From Alphaproteobacteria bacterium (GTDB taxonomy: Bacteria; Pseudomonadota; Alphaproteobacteria; Micropepsales; Micropepsaceae): a stretch of 64,000 nt of DNA. The position numbers were made by a program, and so were the translations under genes. The stretch lies in NCBI GenBank assembly GCA_025350465.1, contig JANXXU010000030.1:124001-188000 (forward strand), given 5' to 3'. Below are positions 51,180 through 59,934 of the stretch, piece by piece; position 1 is the first letter of the stretch, and every line of letters begins with the position of its first letter. Under the pieces are notes generated by a model. That model saw nothing but the letters and a program-made list of their open reading frames with translations, ran no database searches and had not been told where the DNA came from.

Positions 51180-51893
51180 CTATTGCGGCTGATCGTGAAG
51201 CGCGCCCTCGCGAAACGCGGGCGTCGCGCGCTGCGCTTCGATCCAGCCCCAGGCCGCGCCGGCCAGCACGAGGAGCGTGGCGATCTGAAGCGCCCGCAGT
51301 TCGCGCCGCGCGCCGCCAAGACGCAGGCGTACAAGCCAGGCCGAGGTCAGCAAGGTTAGGGCGACGCCCAGGCTCGGCAGCCACCATGCTTCCAGACCTT
51401 CGATCGCAGAAAGCCATGCACCGCCGACGCCGGCTGCCGCCAATGCGATCGCAAGCCCGCAACCGGCGGCACAAATCAACGTTGCCATTCCGGCGCCGAA
51501 ACTGAGACCGGTGATCGCACTGGCGACCTTCGAAGGCGGCTCTGCTGCGCAGCCGCACAACGCGGCGCTTTGAATTTGCGTGAACGGTGCCAGCAGCTCG
51601 GCGGCATCGACGCCGCGCGGGGCGGTGATCGTAAGGCTTAGCGTTTCGCGATCGTCGACGAGTTCGAAATCCAGGAACGCGCAACAGGCTTTCTCGTTGC
51701 GCACGAGATCCTCGACGTCGGCGCGGGACGCCGCGTCGAACGTGAGATGCAGCGAGTTGCCCTCGCGACGCGACGCCTTCAAGGACCGCGCGAACAGCGC
51801 GCGTATCGTGCCGATGCGTTTGGCGTATGAGGCGCCGTCGAGCGTGCAGGCGATCGGCGTTTCCGACGCGGACATGGGCTTCACCACTTTCAT
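51180..51893 (-). CDS. MerT-like membrane protein with N-terminal Cys-Cys domain (candidate metal transporter)
   Basis: A protein of about 237 residues. The N-terminal half is a small alpha/beta domain with VRNEKACCAFLDFELVDD, a CC pair found in small proteins near metal regulators, and a CGC at SAALCGCAAEPP. The C-terminal half has three membrane helices. The first carries LICAAGCGLAIALAAAGV, followed by GGAWLSAIEGLEAWWLPSLG. This aligns by eye with the MerT pattern of a cysteine pair in helix 1, then G-x-S/G-GAW-x-L-x-x-LE. It may carry Hg2+ or another thiol-binding metal. The ATG at 51893 is used; 51875 is equally possible. It is divergent from merR with the operator between; no merA or merB is nearby. 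Confidence 0.65.
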   Translation of the reverse strand: MKVVKPMSASETPIACTLDGASYAKRIGTIRALFARSLKASRREGNSLHLTFDAASRADVEDLVRNEKACCAFLDFELVDDRETLSLTITAPRGVDAAELLAPFTQIQSAALCGCAAEPPSKVASAITGLSFGAGMATLICAAGCGLAIALAAAGVGGAWLSAIEGLEAWWLPSLGVALTLLTSAWLVRLRLGGARRELRALQIATLLVLAGAAWGWIEAQRATPAFREGALHDQPQ

Positions 51894-51931
51894 CGTTCGA
51901 TTGACAGGGAACACGGCGCCTTGCACCCTCC

Positions 51932-51952
51932 ACCCTGTAGTCACTACAGGGT
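51932..51952 (-). promoter_or_regulatory. MerR-type operator in divergent promoter
   Basis: A perfect 21-base palindrome: ACCCTGTAGT and ACTACAGGGT around a central C. On the minus strand TTGACC (51950-51955) is a good -35 box that overlaps it, and the palindrome sits in the place of the long spacer used by MerR-family activators. The -10 candidate at 19 bases (GAGGGT) is weak. It should control the MerT-like gene, and probably merR itself, whose ATG is 8 bases to the other side. Confidence 0.75.
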
Positions 51953-51960
51953 CAAGCCTG

Positions 51961-52425
51961 ATGAGACAGCCCTTGACGATCGGCGCGCTGGCAAAGGCGA
52001 CGGCCACCAAGATCGAAACCATCCGTTACTACGAAAAGATCGGATTGCTGCCGGCGCCGGGGCGCACGGCCGGGAATTATCGCGCCTACGACTCCGTCCA
52101 TCTTGCCCGGCTGAGCTTCGTGCGGCGGTCGCGCGACTTGGGATTTTCGCTCGATGCGGTGCGCGATCTGCTCCGCCTCAACGATCAAAAGCGGCGCGAT
52201 TGCGCGTCGGTCGGCGCTATCGCACGCGAACATCTGGCCGAGATCGATCGGAAAATCGCGGATCTGACGTCGCTGCGGCGCGAGCTTCAGGGCCTCATGA
52301 CCCAGTGCGGCAACGGCCGCGTCGACGACTGCCGCGTGATCGAAGCCTTGGGTCCGAGTACGGCCGGTGAAGCGCCGCCGAAAGAGCTGAAGGCGCGTGT
52401 TGCGCCCAAACGAGCGGGCCGGTGA
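51961..52425 (+). CDS. MerR family heavy-metal-responsive transcriptional regulator
   Basis: A 154-residue regulator. The winged helix begins LTIGALAKATATKIETIRYY then EKIGLLPAPGRTAGNYRAY, followed by FVRRSRDLGFSLDAVRDLL. The effector region has three cysteines: RRDCASVGAIAREHL, and CGNGRVDDC (Cys-x7-Cys). The first Cys is like that of MerR and ZntR and is absent in CueR, while the Cys-x7-Cys loop has CueR-like length. Hg, Zn, Cd or Cu is possible. It binds as a dimer to a palindrome 8 bases upstream and should activate the divergent MerT-like gene on metal. Confidence 0.87.
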   Translation: MRQPLTIGALAKATATKIETIRYYEKIGLLPAPGRTAGNYRAYDSVHLARLSFVRRSRDLGFSLDAVRDLLRLNDQKRRDCASVGAIAREHLAEIDRKIADLTSLRRELQGLMTQCGNGRVDDCRVIEALGPSTAGEAPPKELKARVAPKRAGR

Positions 52426-52431
52426 AACCCT

Positions 52432-52647
52432 ATGGACGGATTGACGCTCTTTGGATTGTTCGCGGTGACGGCGACGCTGGTTTGCTATGCGTTCGAGCGG
52501 CGCAGCGCCTGGTTCGTGCTGGCGTTCGCCTGCGCCTGTGTGCTCGCGTCGCTCTATGGTTTCCTGCAAGGCGCGTGGCCGTTCGGAGTCGTGGAGGCGA
52601 TCTGGGCGGGCGTGGCGTTGCGCCGGTGGCAATCGCACGCAGTCTGA
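52432..52647 (+). CDS. Small two- or three-helix membrane protein
   Basis: A 71-residue protein: LTLFGLFAVTATLVCYAFE, WFVLAFACACVLASLYGFLQ and GVVEAIWAGVALRRWQS. It has a Cys in helix 1 and CAC in helix 2, which may be relevant given the MerR neighbour. No function is known to me. It begins 6 bases after merR on the same strand and is probably co-transcribed. The stop is 7 bases from the convergent sthA stop codon. Confidence 0.65.
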   Translation: MDGLTLFGLFAVTATLVCYAFERRSAWFVLAFACACVLASLYGFLQGAWPFGVVEAIWAGVALRRWQSHAV

Positions 52648-52654
52648 ACAGGCC

Positions 52655-54127
52655 TCACGCCTTGGTGCGCGCCCGCAGCGGCAAACCCTCGGCCGCAACT
52701 TCAGCCAAGGTTTCGAACGCGCGCGTGCTCGGCTGCTGGCGCGGCATTCGATTCCATGCATCGAGGGCTGCGATCTTGTAAGCCTCGGCGAGCGTTGGAT
52801 AGTTGAATGTGTTCTCGACGAAATAGTCGAGCGTCCCTGCGAGGTTGACGACCGCTTGGCCGATATGGATCAGCTCGGTCGCGCCTTCGCCGACGATGTG
52901 GACACCGAGCAAGCGGCGCGTCTCGAGCGCGAAGATCATCTTCATGAAGCCGGTGCTCAAACCCATGATGTGGCCGCGTGAGGTTTCGCGGAAACGCGCG
53001 ATGCCGCACTCGTACGGGATCTTGCGCTCGCGCACTTGTTCCTCAGTCATGCCGACGGTCGAAATTTCCGGCACGGAATAAATGCCGTAGGGGAAGAATT
53101 CCGGCGGCGCATGTGCCTCTTGGCCAAAGGCATGACAGGCGGCAATGCGGCCTTGCTCCATCGAGGTAGAGGCGAGGCTCGGGAAACCGATGATGTCGCC
53201 GACCGCGTAGATGTGCGGTACGGCGGTTTGAAACGTGGCCTTGTCGGCGCTGAGGCGACCGCGCGTATCGACGGTGAGACCGACGGCATCGAGATTGAGC
53301 GCATCGGTCGCGCCCTTGCGACCCGCCGCGAACAACACCATCTCGGCCCAAACTTGGCGTCCGTCTTCGAGATCCACGAGACAAGAGTCCTCGGCGATGC
53401 GCTTGATGGCGCCCACTTTGCTGCCTAAGCGCAGCGTCATGCCGCGATCGCGCATGTCGTGGATGAACTCGTCGATCAGCTCGCGATCGACGAAGGGCAG
53501 CAGGTTCGTCTGCGGGTCGATTACCGTGACCTTGACGTCGAGAGCGCTGAAGATCGTCGCGTATTCGATGCCGATGACGCCGGCGCCGATCACCGCGAGG
53601 CTGCGCGGCAGGCGCTTCAAGCTCAAAATATCGTCGGGATCGAGAATGGCTTCGCCGTCGAACGGCACGTCGGCCGGGCGATACGGCTCGGTGCCGACGG
53701 CGAGAACGAAGCGATCGGCAGTGAAATTCGCGATCTCGTCCTTGGCGCCGGTGACGGCGATGGTGTGGGCGTCGACGAAGCGCGCCGTGCCGGCGATCTT
53801 GTCGACCTTGTTGCGGGCGAATTGGTGTTCGAGGATTTCGACCTCGTGATCGAGCGTGATCGACAGACGCCGGCCAAGATCCTGCGCGGAGATATCCTGC
53901 TTGACGCGATAGGCGCGGCCGTAAAATCCGCGCTCGCGCCAGCCGGAAAGATTGAGCACGGTCTCGCGCAGCGTTTTGCTCGGGATCGTGCCCGTGTGGA
54001 CGCAGACGCCGCCGACGCGATGGCCCTTCTCGACCACGAGCACGGACTTCTTGAACTTCGCCGCCTGAATGGCGGCGCGCCGCCCCGCCGGGCCACTGCC
54101 GACAACGATGAGGTCGTAGTGAGTCAT
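52655..54127 (-). CDS. sthA: Si-specific (soluble) NAD(P)+ transhydrogenase
   Basis: A 490-residue FAD flavoprotein of the pyridine nucleotide-disulfide family. It begins YDLIVVGSGPAGRRAAIQAA and reads GGVCVHTGTIPSKTLRETV, where the redox disulfide of lipoamide dehydrogenase or MerA is missing (Thr in place of the second Cys). This is the hallmark of the soluble transhydrogenase. The NAD motif is LAVIGAGVIGIEYATIFSAL and the dimer domain ends THLGEG-like (here GVHIVGEGATELIHIGQAVV). It interconverts NADPH and NADH to balance pools. It is convergent with the small gene beside merR and stands alone. Confidence 0.93.
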   Translation of the reverse strand: MTHYDLIVVGSGPAGRRAAIQAAKFKKSVLVVEKGHRVGGVCVHTGTIPSKTLRETVLNLSGWRERGFYGRAYRVKQDISAQDLGRRLSITLDHEVEILEHQFARNKVDKIAGTARFVDAHTIAVTGAKDEIANFTADRFVLAVGTEPYRPADVPFDGEAILDPDDILSLKRLPRSLAVIGAGVIGIEYATIFSALDVKVTVIDPQTNLLPFVDRELIDEFIHDMRDRGMTLRLGSKVGAIKRIAEDSCLVDLEDGRQVWAEMVLFAAGRKGATDALNLDAVGLTVDTRGRLSADKATFQTAVPHIYAVGDIIGFPSLASTSMEQGRIAACHAFGQEAHAPPEFFPYGIYSVPEISTVGMTEEQVRERKIPYECGIARFRETSRGHIMGLSTGFMKMIFALETRRLLGVHIVGEGATELIHIGQAVVNLAGTLDYFVENTFNYPTLAEAYKIAALDAWNRMPRQQPSTRAFETLAEVAAEGLPLRARTKA

Positions 54128-54297
54128 TGAGATCGCGCGCCCATCTCGTGGAAGAGCCAGAAGCTTATGGGTGGCCCTGTCACGGTTTGATTAATCGGCG
54201 GGGCACCGGCTGGATTCATGTCTTGCTAAGATTTGTGGTCGGAAGCCGCGAATGCTGGATACGCCGCCCTTTTTGCGCCAGTTCACGATTCAATATG

Positions 54298-54906
54298 CTA
54301 GGCCGTCGCCAGCGCCGCTCGCTCGCCCAATTCGCTCATGAGCAGGGCGGCGATACCGTCGCCGGGCGCCACGCTGTCGCCTGGGGCGTGGAAATAAGCC
54401 ACGAGCATCAAAATGTCGGGCGTCTCACCGTCAGTGGCCAACGGCGCGAAAAGCGATTCGCTCACGTAGTAGCGCCGGTTCGGAAACTCGACGCGCCCGA
54501 CCGTGCGCGTCGGCGTGCGCGCCGTGATTGTCGGTTGCCACAACGCGGACCATTTATCGGCGAAGCGCGACGGTACGGCTTCGTCGATGAAGTGGCCGGT
54601 CGGCGTGCCGCTTATGAAACTGTCGAGCGCGCAGCCCGCGAGCCTCACCTTGAACCTGGTCCGCGCGCCGTCGCGAACGATGTCGATGAACGCAAGATTG
54701 GGCAGAACGGTTTTCAGATCGCGCAGCGTCAGGTCGCTGCGCGCGGGCATCGTGCGCAAGCGGCGCTGCGCCTGCCAAACGGCAAGGGCCGTGTTGAGTT
54801 GCGGCGTGACGAAGCACAGATGCGGATCGGCGATCAGTGGCCAACTGTTCCGCTCGGCCAAGAAATTGACCCGCTCCGAGGCCTGGTCTCTAACGCTGCT
54901 CGTCAT
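54298..54906 (-). CDS. PAS domain-containing protein (PAS_5 type)
   Basis: A 202-residue protein consisting of one diverged PAS domain. FLAERNSWPLIADPHLCF and VWQAQRRLRTMPARSDLTLR, DLKTVLPNLAFIDIVRDGA, TRFKVRLAGCALDSFI and GRVEFPNRRYYVSESLFAPL form the pattern of the PAS_5 family, which is common in Rhizobiales and Rhodospirillales. No output domain is present, so the target is unknown. The start ATG at 54906 is preferred over one eight codons upstream. The gap to sthA (170 bases) holds no gene; 288 bases separate it from the divergent nadE. Confidence 0.82.
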   Translation of the reverse strand: MTSSVRDQASERVNFLAERNSWPLIADPHLCFVTPQLNTALAVWQAQRRLRTMPARSDLTLRDLKTVLPNLAFIDIVRDGARTRFKVRLAGCALDSFISGTPTGHFIDEAVPSRFADKWSALWQPTITARTPTRTVGRVEFPNRRYYVSESLFAPLATDGETPDILMLVAYFHAPGDSVAPGDGIAALLMSELGERAALATA

Positions 54907-55194
54907 GTGCCGAGTTTGGACAACATCCATAAAGGGGCGATTAATGAACAGCGCACGGCGAACGTTCCTAACCGAACATTGACCCTTTCACAGGCGCATC
55001 TCCGTGCGGCCGGCGCGCGGCGGCCGCAAGCTGCGTTGACAACGAGGCGCACGATTCGTATGCCGATGAGCACGCGCGAATGGACTTTGCGTAACGGCAA
55101 GAATGGCTGAATTCTGCGGATGCCACGAGGGCGGATCGATGGGTGAATTCGCGACCATGCCGGGCGGCCGACTCTCCTTATATTCAGTATCGCC

Positions 55195-56853
55195 ATGACC
55201 ACTTCGCTCAAGATCGCGCTTGCCCAGCTCAACCCCATCGTCGGGGATATCGCGGGGAATTTGGCGAAGGCCCGCAAAGCGCGAGCCGATGCGACGGCGC
55301 AAGGCGCAGAGATCGTCCTCTTCTCCGAACTCTTCATCTGCGGTTATCCGCCCGAAGATCTGGTGCTGAAGCCGGCGCTGCAGGACGAGGCGCGGGCGGC
55401 GGTTGCGGCGCTGGCGCAAGAGACGGTGTCGGGACCTGCGGTCTTGATCGGTACGCCATGGGTCGAGGCGGAGAAGCTCTACAACGCGTTCGCTTATCTC
55501 GACGGCGGCGCAGTGAAGTCGCTGCGCTACAAAGTCGATCTGCCGAACTACGGTGTCTTCGACGAGAAGCGTGTGTTTACACCGGGGCCGATGCCAGGGC
55601 CGATCACGGCGCGCGGCGTGCGTATCGGCGTGCCGATCTGCGAAGACGTGTGGCAGGCCGATGTCGTGGAATGTATTGCGGAGACGGGCGGCGAGTTCAT
55701 CTTGGTGCCGAACGGCTCGCCCTTCGAAGCGGCGAAGGAGGAAACGCGGCTCAACATCGCGGTCAATCGCGTGGTCGAAAGCGGCTTGCCCTTCGCTTAT
55801 CTCAATCAGATCGGCGGCCAGGACGAACTCGTGTTCGACGGCGGCTCGTTCGTACTCAATGCGGATCGCTCACTCGCCGTGCAATTGCCGGCGTGGGAAG
55901 AAGCGCTGGTCGTCACCGATTGGCGCAAACACGGCGACAAATGGCGCTGCGAGCCGGGGCCGCAGGCGACGCTGCCGACGGGGCTCGAGGCGATCTATCA
56001 CGCGATGGTGCTGGGCTTGCGCGATTATGTGCGCAAGAACCGGTTCCCGGATGTGGTGCTGGGCTTGTCGGGAGGCATCGACTCCGCGTTGACGGCAGCT
56101 GTGGCAGCAGATGCGTTGGGCCCGGACAAAGTTCGCTGCGTGATGATGCCGTCGCGTTACACAAGCCGAGAGAGCCTCGACGATGCGGCGGAGGTCGCGC
56201 GCTTGCTTGGCACGCGGCTCGACTCGGTGGCGATCGAGGATGCGGTCAAGGCGTTCGGCACGATGACGGCGCCGCTCTTTGCCGGCCGTTCGCCCGACAC
56301 GACGGAAGAGAATATTCAGTCGCGCATCCGCGGCGTGACGCTCATGGCGATCTCGAACAAGTTCGGGCCAATGGTGCTGACCACTGGCAACAAGTCGGAG
56401 ATGTCGGTCGGCTATGCGACGCTCTACGGCGACATGTGCGGCGGCTACAACGTGCTCAAGGACATTTACAAGATGCAGGTTTTCGCGCTCTCGAAATGGC
56501 GCAATCAGCATGCGCCGAAGGGCGCGCTGGGGCCGAGCGGGCGCGTGATGCCGGAGCGCGTGATTTCAAAGCCGCCGTCGGCGGAACTGCGCGCCAACCA
56601 AAAGGACGAAGACTCGCTGCCGCCTTATGCGGTGCTCGACGATATTCTCGAGTGCCTGGTCGAGGGCGAGATGCCGGTCGAAGACATTATCAAGCGTGGG
56701 CATCCATTGGCGACGATCCGGCGCGTCGAGAACTTGCTCTCGGTCGCCGAGTATAAGCGCCGCCAGGCACCGCCCGGCGTCAAGATCACACGCAAGAATT
56801 TCGGCCGCGACCGGCGCTATCCGATCACCAACGCCTTCAGGGATGCGACGTGA
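55195..56853 (+). CDS. nadE: NAD+ synthase, glutamine-hydrolysing
   Basis: A 552-residue enzyme. The N-terminal nitrilase-like amidase domain starts KIALAQLNPIVGDIAGNLAK and has the catalytic Glu in LFSELFICGYPPEDL, Lys in YKVDLPNYGVFDEKR and Cys in GVPICEDVWQAD. The C-terminal synthetase domain has the ATP pyrophosphatase loop LGLSGGIDSALTAAV and LTTGNKSEMSVGYATLYGDM. It amidates nicotinic acid adenine dinucleotide with glutamine as nitrogen source. The amidase domain makes it independent of free ammonia. It lies upstream of gltX, separated by a palindromic repeat. Confidence 0.96.
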   Translation: MTTSLKIALAQLNPIVGDIAGNLAKARKARADATAQGAEIVLFSELFICGYPPEDLVLKPALQDEARAAVAALAQETVSGPAVLIGTPWVEAEKLYNAFAYLDGGAVKSLRYKVDLPNYGVFDEKRVFTPGPMPGPITARGVRIGVPICEDVWQADVVECIAETGGEFILVPNGSPFEAAKEETRLNIAVNRVVESGLPFAYLNQIGGQDELVFDGGSFVLNADRSLAVQLPAWEEALVVTDWRKHGDKWRCEPGPQATLPTGLEAIYHAMVLGLRDYVRKNRFPDVVLGLSGGIDSALTAAVAADALGPDKVRCVMMPSRYTSRESLDDAAEVARLLGTRLDSVAIEDAVKAFGTMTAPLFAGRSPDTTEENIQSRIRGVTLMAISNKFGPMVLTTGNKSEMSVGYATLYGDMCGGYNVLKDIYKMQVFALSKWRNQHAPKGALGPSGRVMPERVISKPPSAELRANQKDEDSLPPYAVLDDILECLVEGEMPVEDIIKRGHPLATIRRVENLLSVAEYKRRQAPPGVKITRKNFGRDRRYPITNAFRDAT

Positions 56854-56893
56854 TGAATAGTGTGCGCAGCACTCCCATGGCGATTCTTGTTCA

Positions 56894-57026
56894 CCCCTCG
56901 CTCTTCCATCTTTGGAAGGGAGAGGGGCCGGGGGTGAGGGAAGGCCGACGCGTCCGGCGCTCGATGCGGCTTGACGCCCATCCCTCACCCGATCCCTCTC
57001 CCTTCCCGAAGGGGGAAGGGCAAGGG
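56894..57026 (+). repeat. Composite palindromic repeat, family 1, copy C (shortened)
   Basis: First palindrome (56894-56927): CCCCTCGCTCTTCCA pairs with TGGAAGGGAGAGGGG and is followed by GGGGGTGAGGG. It differs from the first arm of copy A by a single base. Second palindrome (56994-57026) is preceded by CCCTCACCC. The spacer is only about 40 bases, shorter than in copies A and B. It lies between nadE and gltX, ending about 20 bases before the gltX GTG. Confidence 0.83.
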
Positions 57027-57046
57027 CCGACCAAGGGGCACAAGCT

Positions 57047-58384
57047 GTGACCGTCATCGTTCGTATCGCCCCGAGCCCTACCGGCAAGCTTCATGTCGGG
57101 AACATCCGCACGTCGCTGGTGAACTGGCTGTTCGCGCGCAAGGCGGGCGGCAAGTTCGTGTTGCGGTTGGACGATACCGACACGGAGCGCTCGACCGAGG
57201 AATTCGCGCGCGGTATCGAAACGGACATCACGTGGCTGGGGCTCACCTACGATTTCTTTGCCAAGCAGTCGGATCGCTCGGCGGTTTACGAGGCGGTGGC
57301 GGAGAGGCTTAAGGCGACGGGGCGTCTTTATCCTTGCTACGAGACCGCCGATGAGCTCGACCGGCGGCGCAAGCGCCAGCTCGCGGCGCACAAGCCGCCG
57401 ATCTACGACCGTGCCGCGTTGAGCTTGACGGCGGCGGAGCGTGCCGAGTTCGAAGCGAGCGGGCGCAAGCCCCATTGGCGCTTCAGGCTCGACGGGCGCC
57501 AGGTCGAGTGGAGCGATCTGACGCGCGGGCCCGTGCATATCGACACGACTTCGCTCTCAGACCCCGTGTTGGTCCGCGAGGATGGGCGCTTCCTCTACAC
57601 GCTGCCCAGTATCGTCGACGATATCGATTTCGGCATCACGCACATCATTCGCGGCGAGGACCACGTCACCAATACCGGCGTGCAGATCGAGATTTTTGAA
57701 GCGCTGGGGGCGACGCTGCCGACGTTCGCGCATCTGGCGCTTCTCGTCGGGGTGGGCGGCGAAGGTCTGTCGAAACGCACCGGAGCGCTCAGCATCGATG
57801 AGCTGCGCCGCGACGGCATCGAGCCGATGGCAATCAATTCGCTGCTGGCGAAAATCGGAACCTCCGATCCGGTCGTGCCGCGCGCGATCCTTGACGAACT
57901 GATCGCCGATTTCGAGATGAGCCATATCGGGCGCGCACCGGCGCATTTCGATCCGGCGGAGCTGCGGGCGCTGAACCATAAGCTGCTTCATGCGACGTCT
58001 TACGAGAAAGTCGCGGCGCGCTTGATCGAACTCGGCGTGCCGGGCGGCGTCGCATTCTGGGACGCAGTGCGCGACAATATCGTCGTGTTGAGCGATGCGC
58101 GCATCTGGTGGGATGTGGTGGCGGGCAAGATCGAGCCGGTGATCGAAGACGCTGCGTTCACCGCCGAAGCGCGCAGTCTCTTGCCGGCGGGGCCGTTCAA
58201 CGAAGAGACCTGGCACGAGTGGTCGGCGGCCGTGTCGAAGAAGGCGGGCGTGAAAGGCAAGGCTCTCTACATGCCGTTGCGCTTGGCGCTGACCGGCCAG
58301 CCCCATGGACCGGAGATGCGGAAGCTGTTACCTCTGATCGGGCCTGAGCGGGCGGCGAGGCGCCTCTCCGGTCAGGCAGCTTGA
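57047..58384 (+). CDS. gltX: Glutamate--tRNA ligase
   Basis: A 445-residue class I aminoacyl-tRNA synthetase. The HIGH-like motif is [20 protein letters not shown], followed by [20 protein letters not shown], and the KMSKS-like motif is [13 protein letters not shown]. It charges tRNA-Glu, and possibly tRNA-Gln for the amidation route in alphaproteobacteria. Alphaproteobacteria often carry two GltX copies; this shorter type could be either. It starts with GTG and a repeat lies directly upstream, so its ribosome-binding site (AAGGGG near 57033) is inside repeat-flanking DNA. Confidence 0.93.
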   Translation: MTVIVRIAPSPTGKLHVGNIRTSLVNWLFARKAGGKFVLRLDDTDTERSTEEFARGIETDITWLGLTYDFFAKQSDRSAVYEAVAERLKATGRLYPCYETADELDRRRKRQLAAHKPPIYDRAALSLTAAERAEFEASGRKPHWRFRLDGRQVEWSDLTRGPVHIDTTSLSDPVLVREDGRFLYTLPSIVDDIDFGITHIIRGEDHVTNTGVQIEIFEALGATLPTFAHLALLVGVGGEGLSKRTGALSIDELRRDGIEPMAINSLLAKIGTSDPVVPRAILDELIADFEMSHIGRAPAHFDPAELRALNHKLLHATSYEKVAARLIELGVPGGVAFWDAVRDNIVVLSDARIWWDVVAGKIEPVIEDAAFTAEARSLLPAGPFNEETWHEWSAAVSKKAGVKGKALYMPLRLALTGQPHGPEMRKLLPLIGPERAARRLSGQAA

Positions 58385-58575
58385 GGAATGTACGGACATG
58401 GTTCATTCGCCAACCAGATCCGGCCTGACCAACGCCGCGCGCCAAGCGCGTGCGATCCACTTCATTTGTATTTGCGGCTAACGACACTTAGGCGGCCGCG
58501 CTCTCGATTCTCCTTCTCGTCAGAGACCGAATCCAAAGCACCGGCCGGCCGGACCGGCTTTGCGAGGGTGTGCAC

Positions 58576-59934
58576 ATGGCTTTGACGATCTACAACACGG
58601 CGGCGCGCGAGAAGCAGGCGTTCAAGCCGATCGATGCGAAGAACGTGCGCATGTATGTGTGCGGGCCGACGGTTTATGACTTCGCCCATATCGGCAACGC
58701 GCGCCCGGTGATCGTGTTCGACGTGCTGTTTCGCCTGCTGCGTCTGTTGTACGGCGAGAGCCACGTCACTTATGTGCGCAACATCACGGACGTCGAAGAC
58801 AAGATCAATAAGCGGGCGGCAGAGCGCGGCATGTCGATCCGCGAGCTGACCGAAAACACGACGAAGATCTATCGCGAGGACATGCGCGCGCTCGGCAATT
58901 TCGAGCCGACGTTCGAGCCGCGGGTAACCGAGACGATCCCCGAGATTATCGCGATGATCGAGCGTCTGATCGCAAGCGGCAACGCTTATACCGCTGAAGG
59001 TCACGTGCTCTTCAGCGTGCCGTCGATGCCCGACTACGGCAAGTTCTCGGGCCGCTCGGTCGACGATATGCTGGCCGGCGCGCGTGTGGATGTGGCGCCC
59101 TATAAGCGCAGCCCGATGGACTTTGTGCTGTGGAAGCCGTCATCGGCCGAACAGCCTGGGTGGGAGAGCCCATGGGGCCGCGGGCGGCCGGGTTGGCATA
59201 TCGAATGCTCGGCGATGGCGGAGCGCTTGCTCGGCGAAACATTCGACATTCACGGCGGCGGCACGGATCTGATTTTTCCGCATCATGAAAACGAGATTGC
59301 GCAATCAGTGTGCGCGCATGGCGGCAAGCCCCTCTCGAACTATTGGATGCACAACGCCATGCTCGAACTCACCGGCGAGAAAATGGCGAAGTCGGTCGGC
59401 AACGTCGTGACGGCGCATGGGCTTCTCGAGTCGTGGCCGGGCGAAGTGCTGCGCCTGCAGATGCTGACAACGCATTATCGCCATCCGATCGATTGGACCG
59501 AGGCGGGCAGCCGCGAAGCGCGCACGGTGCTCGATCGCTGGTACACAGTCGCCGCCGGCGTCGAGCCTGCCGCACGCGTTCCCGACGGCGTTCTCGCGGC
59601 CCTCGAAGACGATCTGAACACGCCGGCGGCGTTCGCCGAGTTTCATAAGCTTGCCGGCGCGGCGGGGCAGGGCTCGAATTCGGCGGCGCGCGAGCTCAAA
59701 GCGGCGGGGCTTTCATTCGGATTCTTCGGTCAAACGCTCGAAGAATGGCGGCGCTGGACCCCCAAGGGTAAGGAAATCGACACCAAACACGTCGAAGATT
59801 TGATCGCCAAGCGCAATGCGGCGCGCAAGGCGAAAGACTTCGCGGAGGCCGATCGCCTGCGGGCCGAGCTAACGGCGATGGGTGTGGCGATCGAAGATGG
59901 GCCCGCGGGTACGATTTGGAAGGCAGTGCAGTGA
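58576..59934 (+). CDS. cysS: Cysteine--tRNA ligase
   Basis: A 452-residue class I synthetase. MYVCGPTVYDFAHIGNARPV carries the Zn Cys and the HIGN form of HIGH; CSAMAERLLGETFDIHGGGT and LIFPHHENEIAQSVCAHGG provide further Zn ligands; the KMSKS motif is TGEKMAKSVGNVV. It charges tRNA-Cys. I take the ATG at 58576, with GAGGG nine bases upstream, over the GTG two codons before. The citramalate synthase start overlaps the stop by 4 bases. The 191-base gap to gltX holds no gene. Confidence 0.96.
   Translation: MALTIYNTAAREKQAFKPIDAKNVRMYVCGPTVYDFAHIGNARPVIVFDVLFRLLRLLYGESHVTYVRNITDVEDKINKRAAERGMSIRELTENTTKIYREDMRALGNFEPTFEPRVTETIPEIIAMIERLIASGNAYTAEGHVLFSVPSMPDYGKFSGRSVDDMLAGARVDVAPYKRSPMDFVLWKPSSAEQPGWESPWGRGRPGWHIECSAMAERLLGETFDIHGGGTDLIFPHHENEIAQSVCAHGGKPLSNYWMHNAMLELTGEKMAKSVGNVVTAHGLLESWPGEVLRLQMLTTHYRHPIDWTEAGSREARTVLDRWYTVAAGVEPAARVPDGVLAALEDDLNTPAAFAEFHKLAGAAGQGSNSAARELKAAGLSFGFFGQTLEEWRRWTPKGKEIDTKHVEDLIAKRNAARKAKDFAEADRLRAELTAMGVAIEDGPAGTIWKAVQ

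Noticed and set aside
52655-54127. Possible mercuric reductase next to merR
   Set aside because: The family fits, but the redox motif reads GGVCVHTGTIPSK without the second cysteine, and there is no C-terminal Cys pair. It is the soluble transhydrogenase.
56850-57046. Small ORF between nadE and gltX
   Set aside because: Its translation (SLFHLWKGEGPGVREG) is the palindromic repeat and recurs near 16980 in non-coding DNA.
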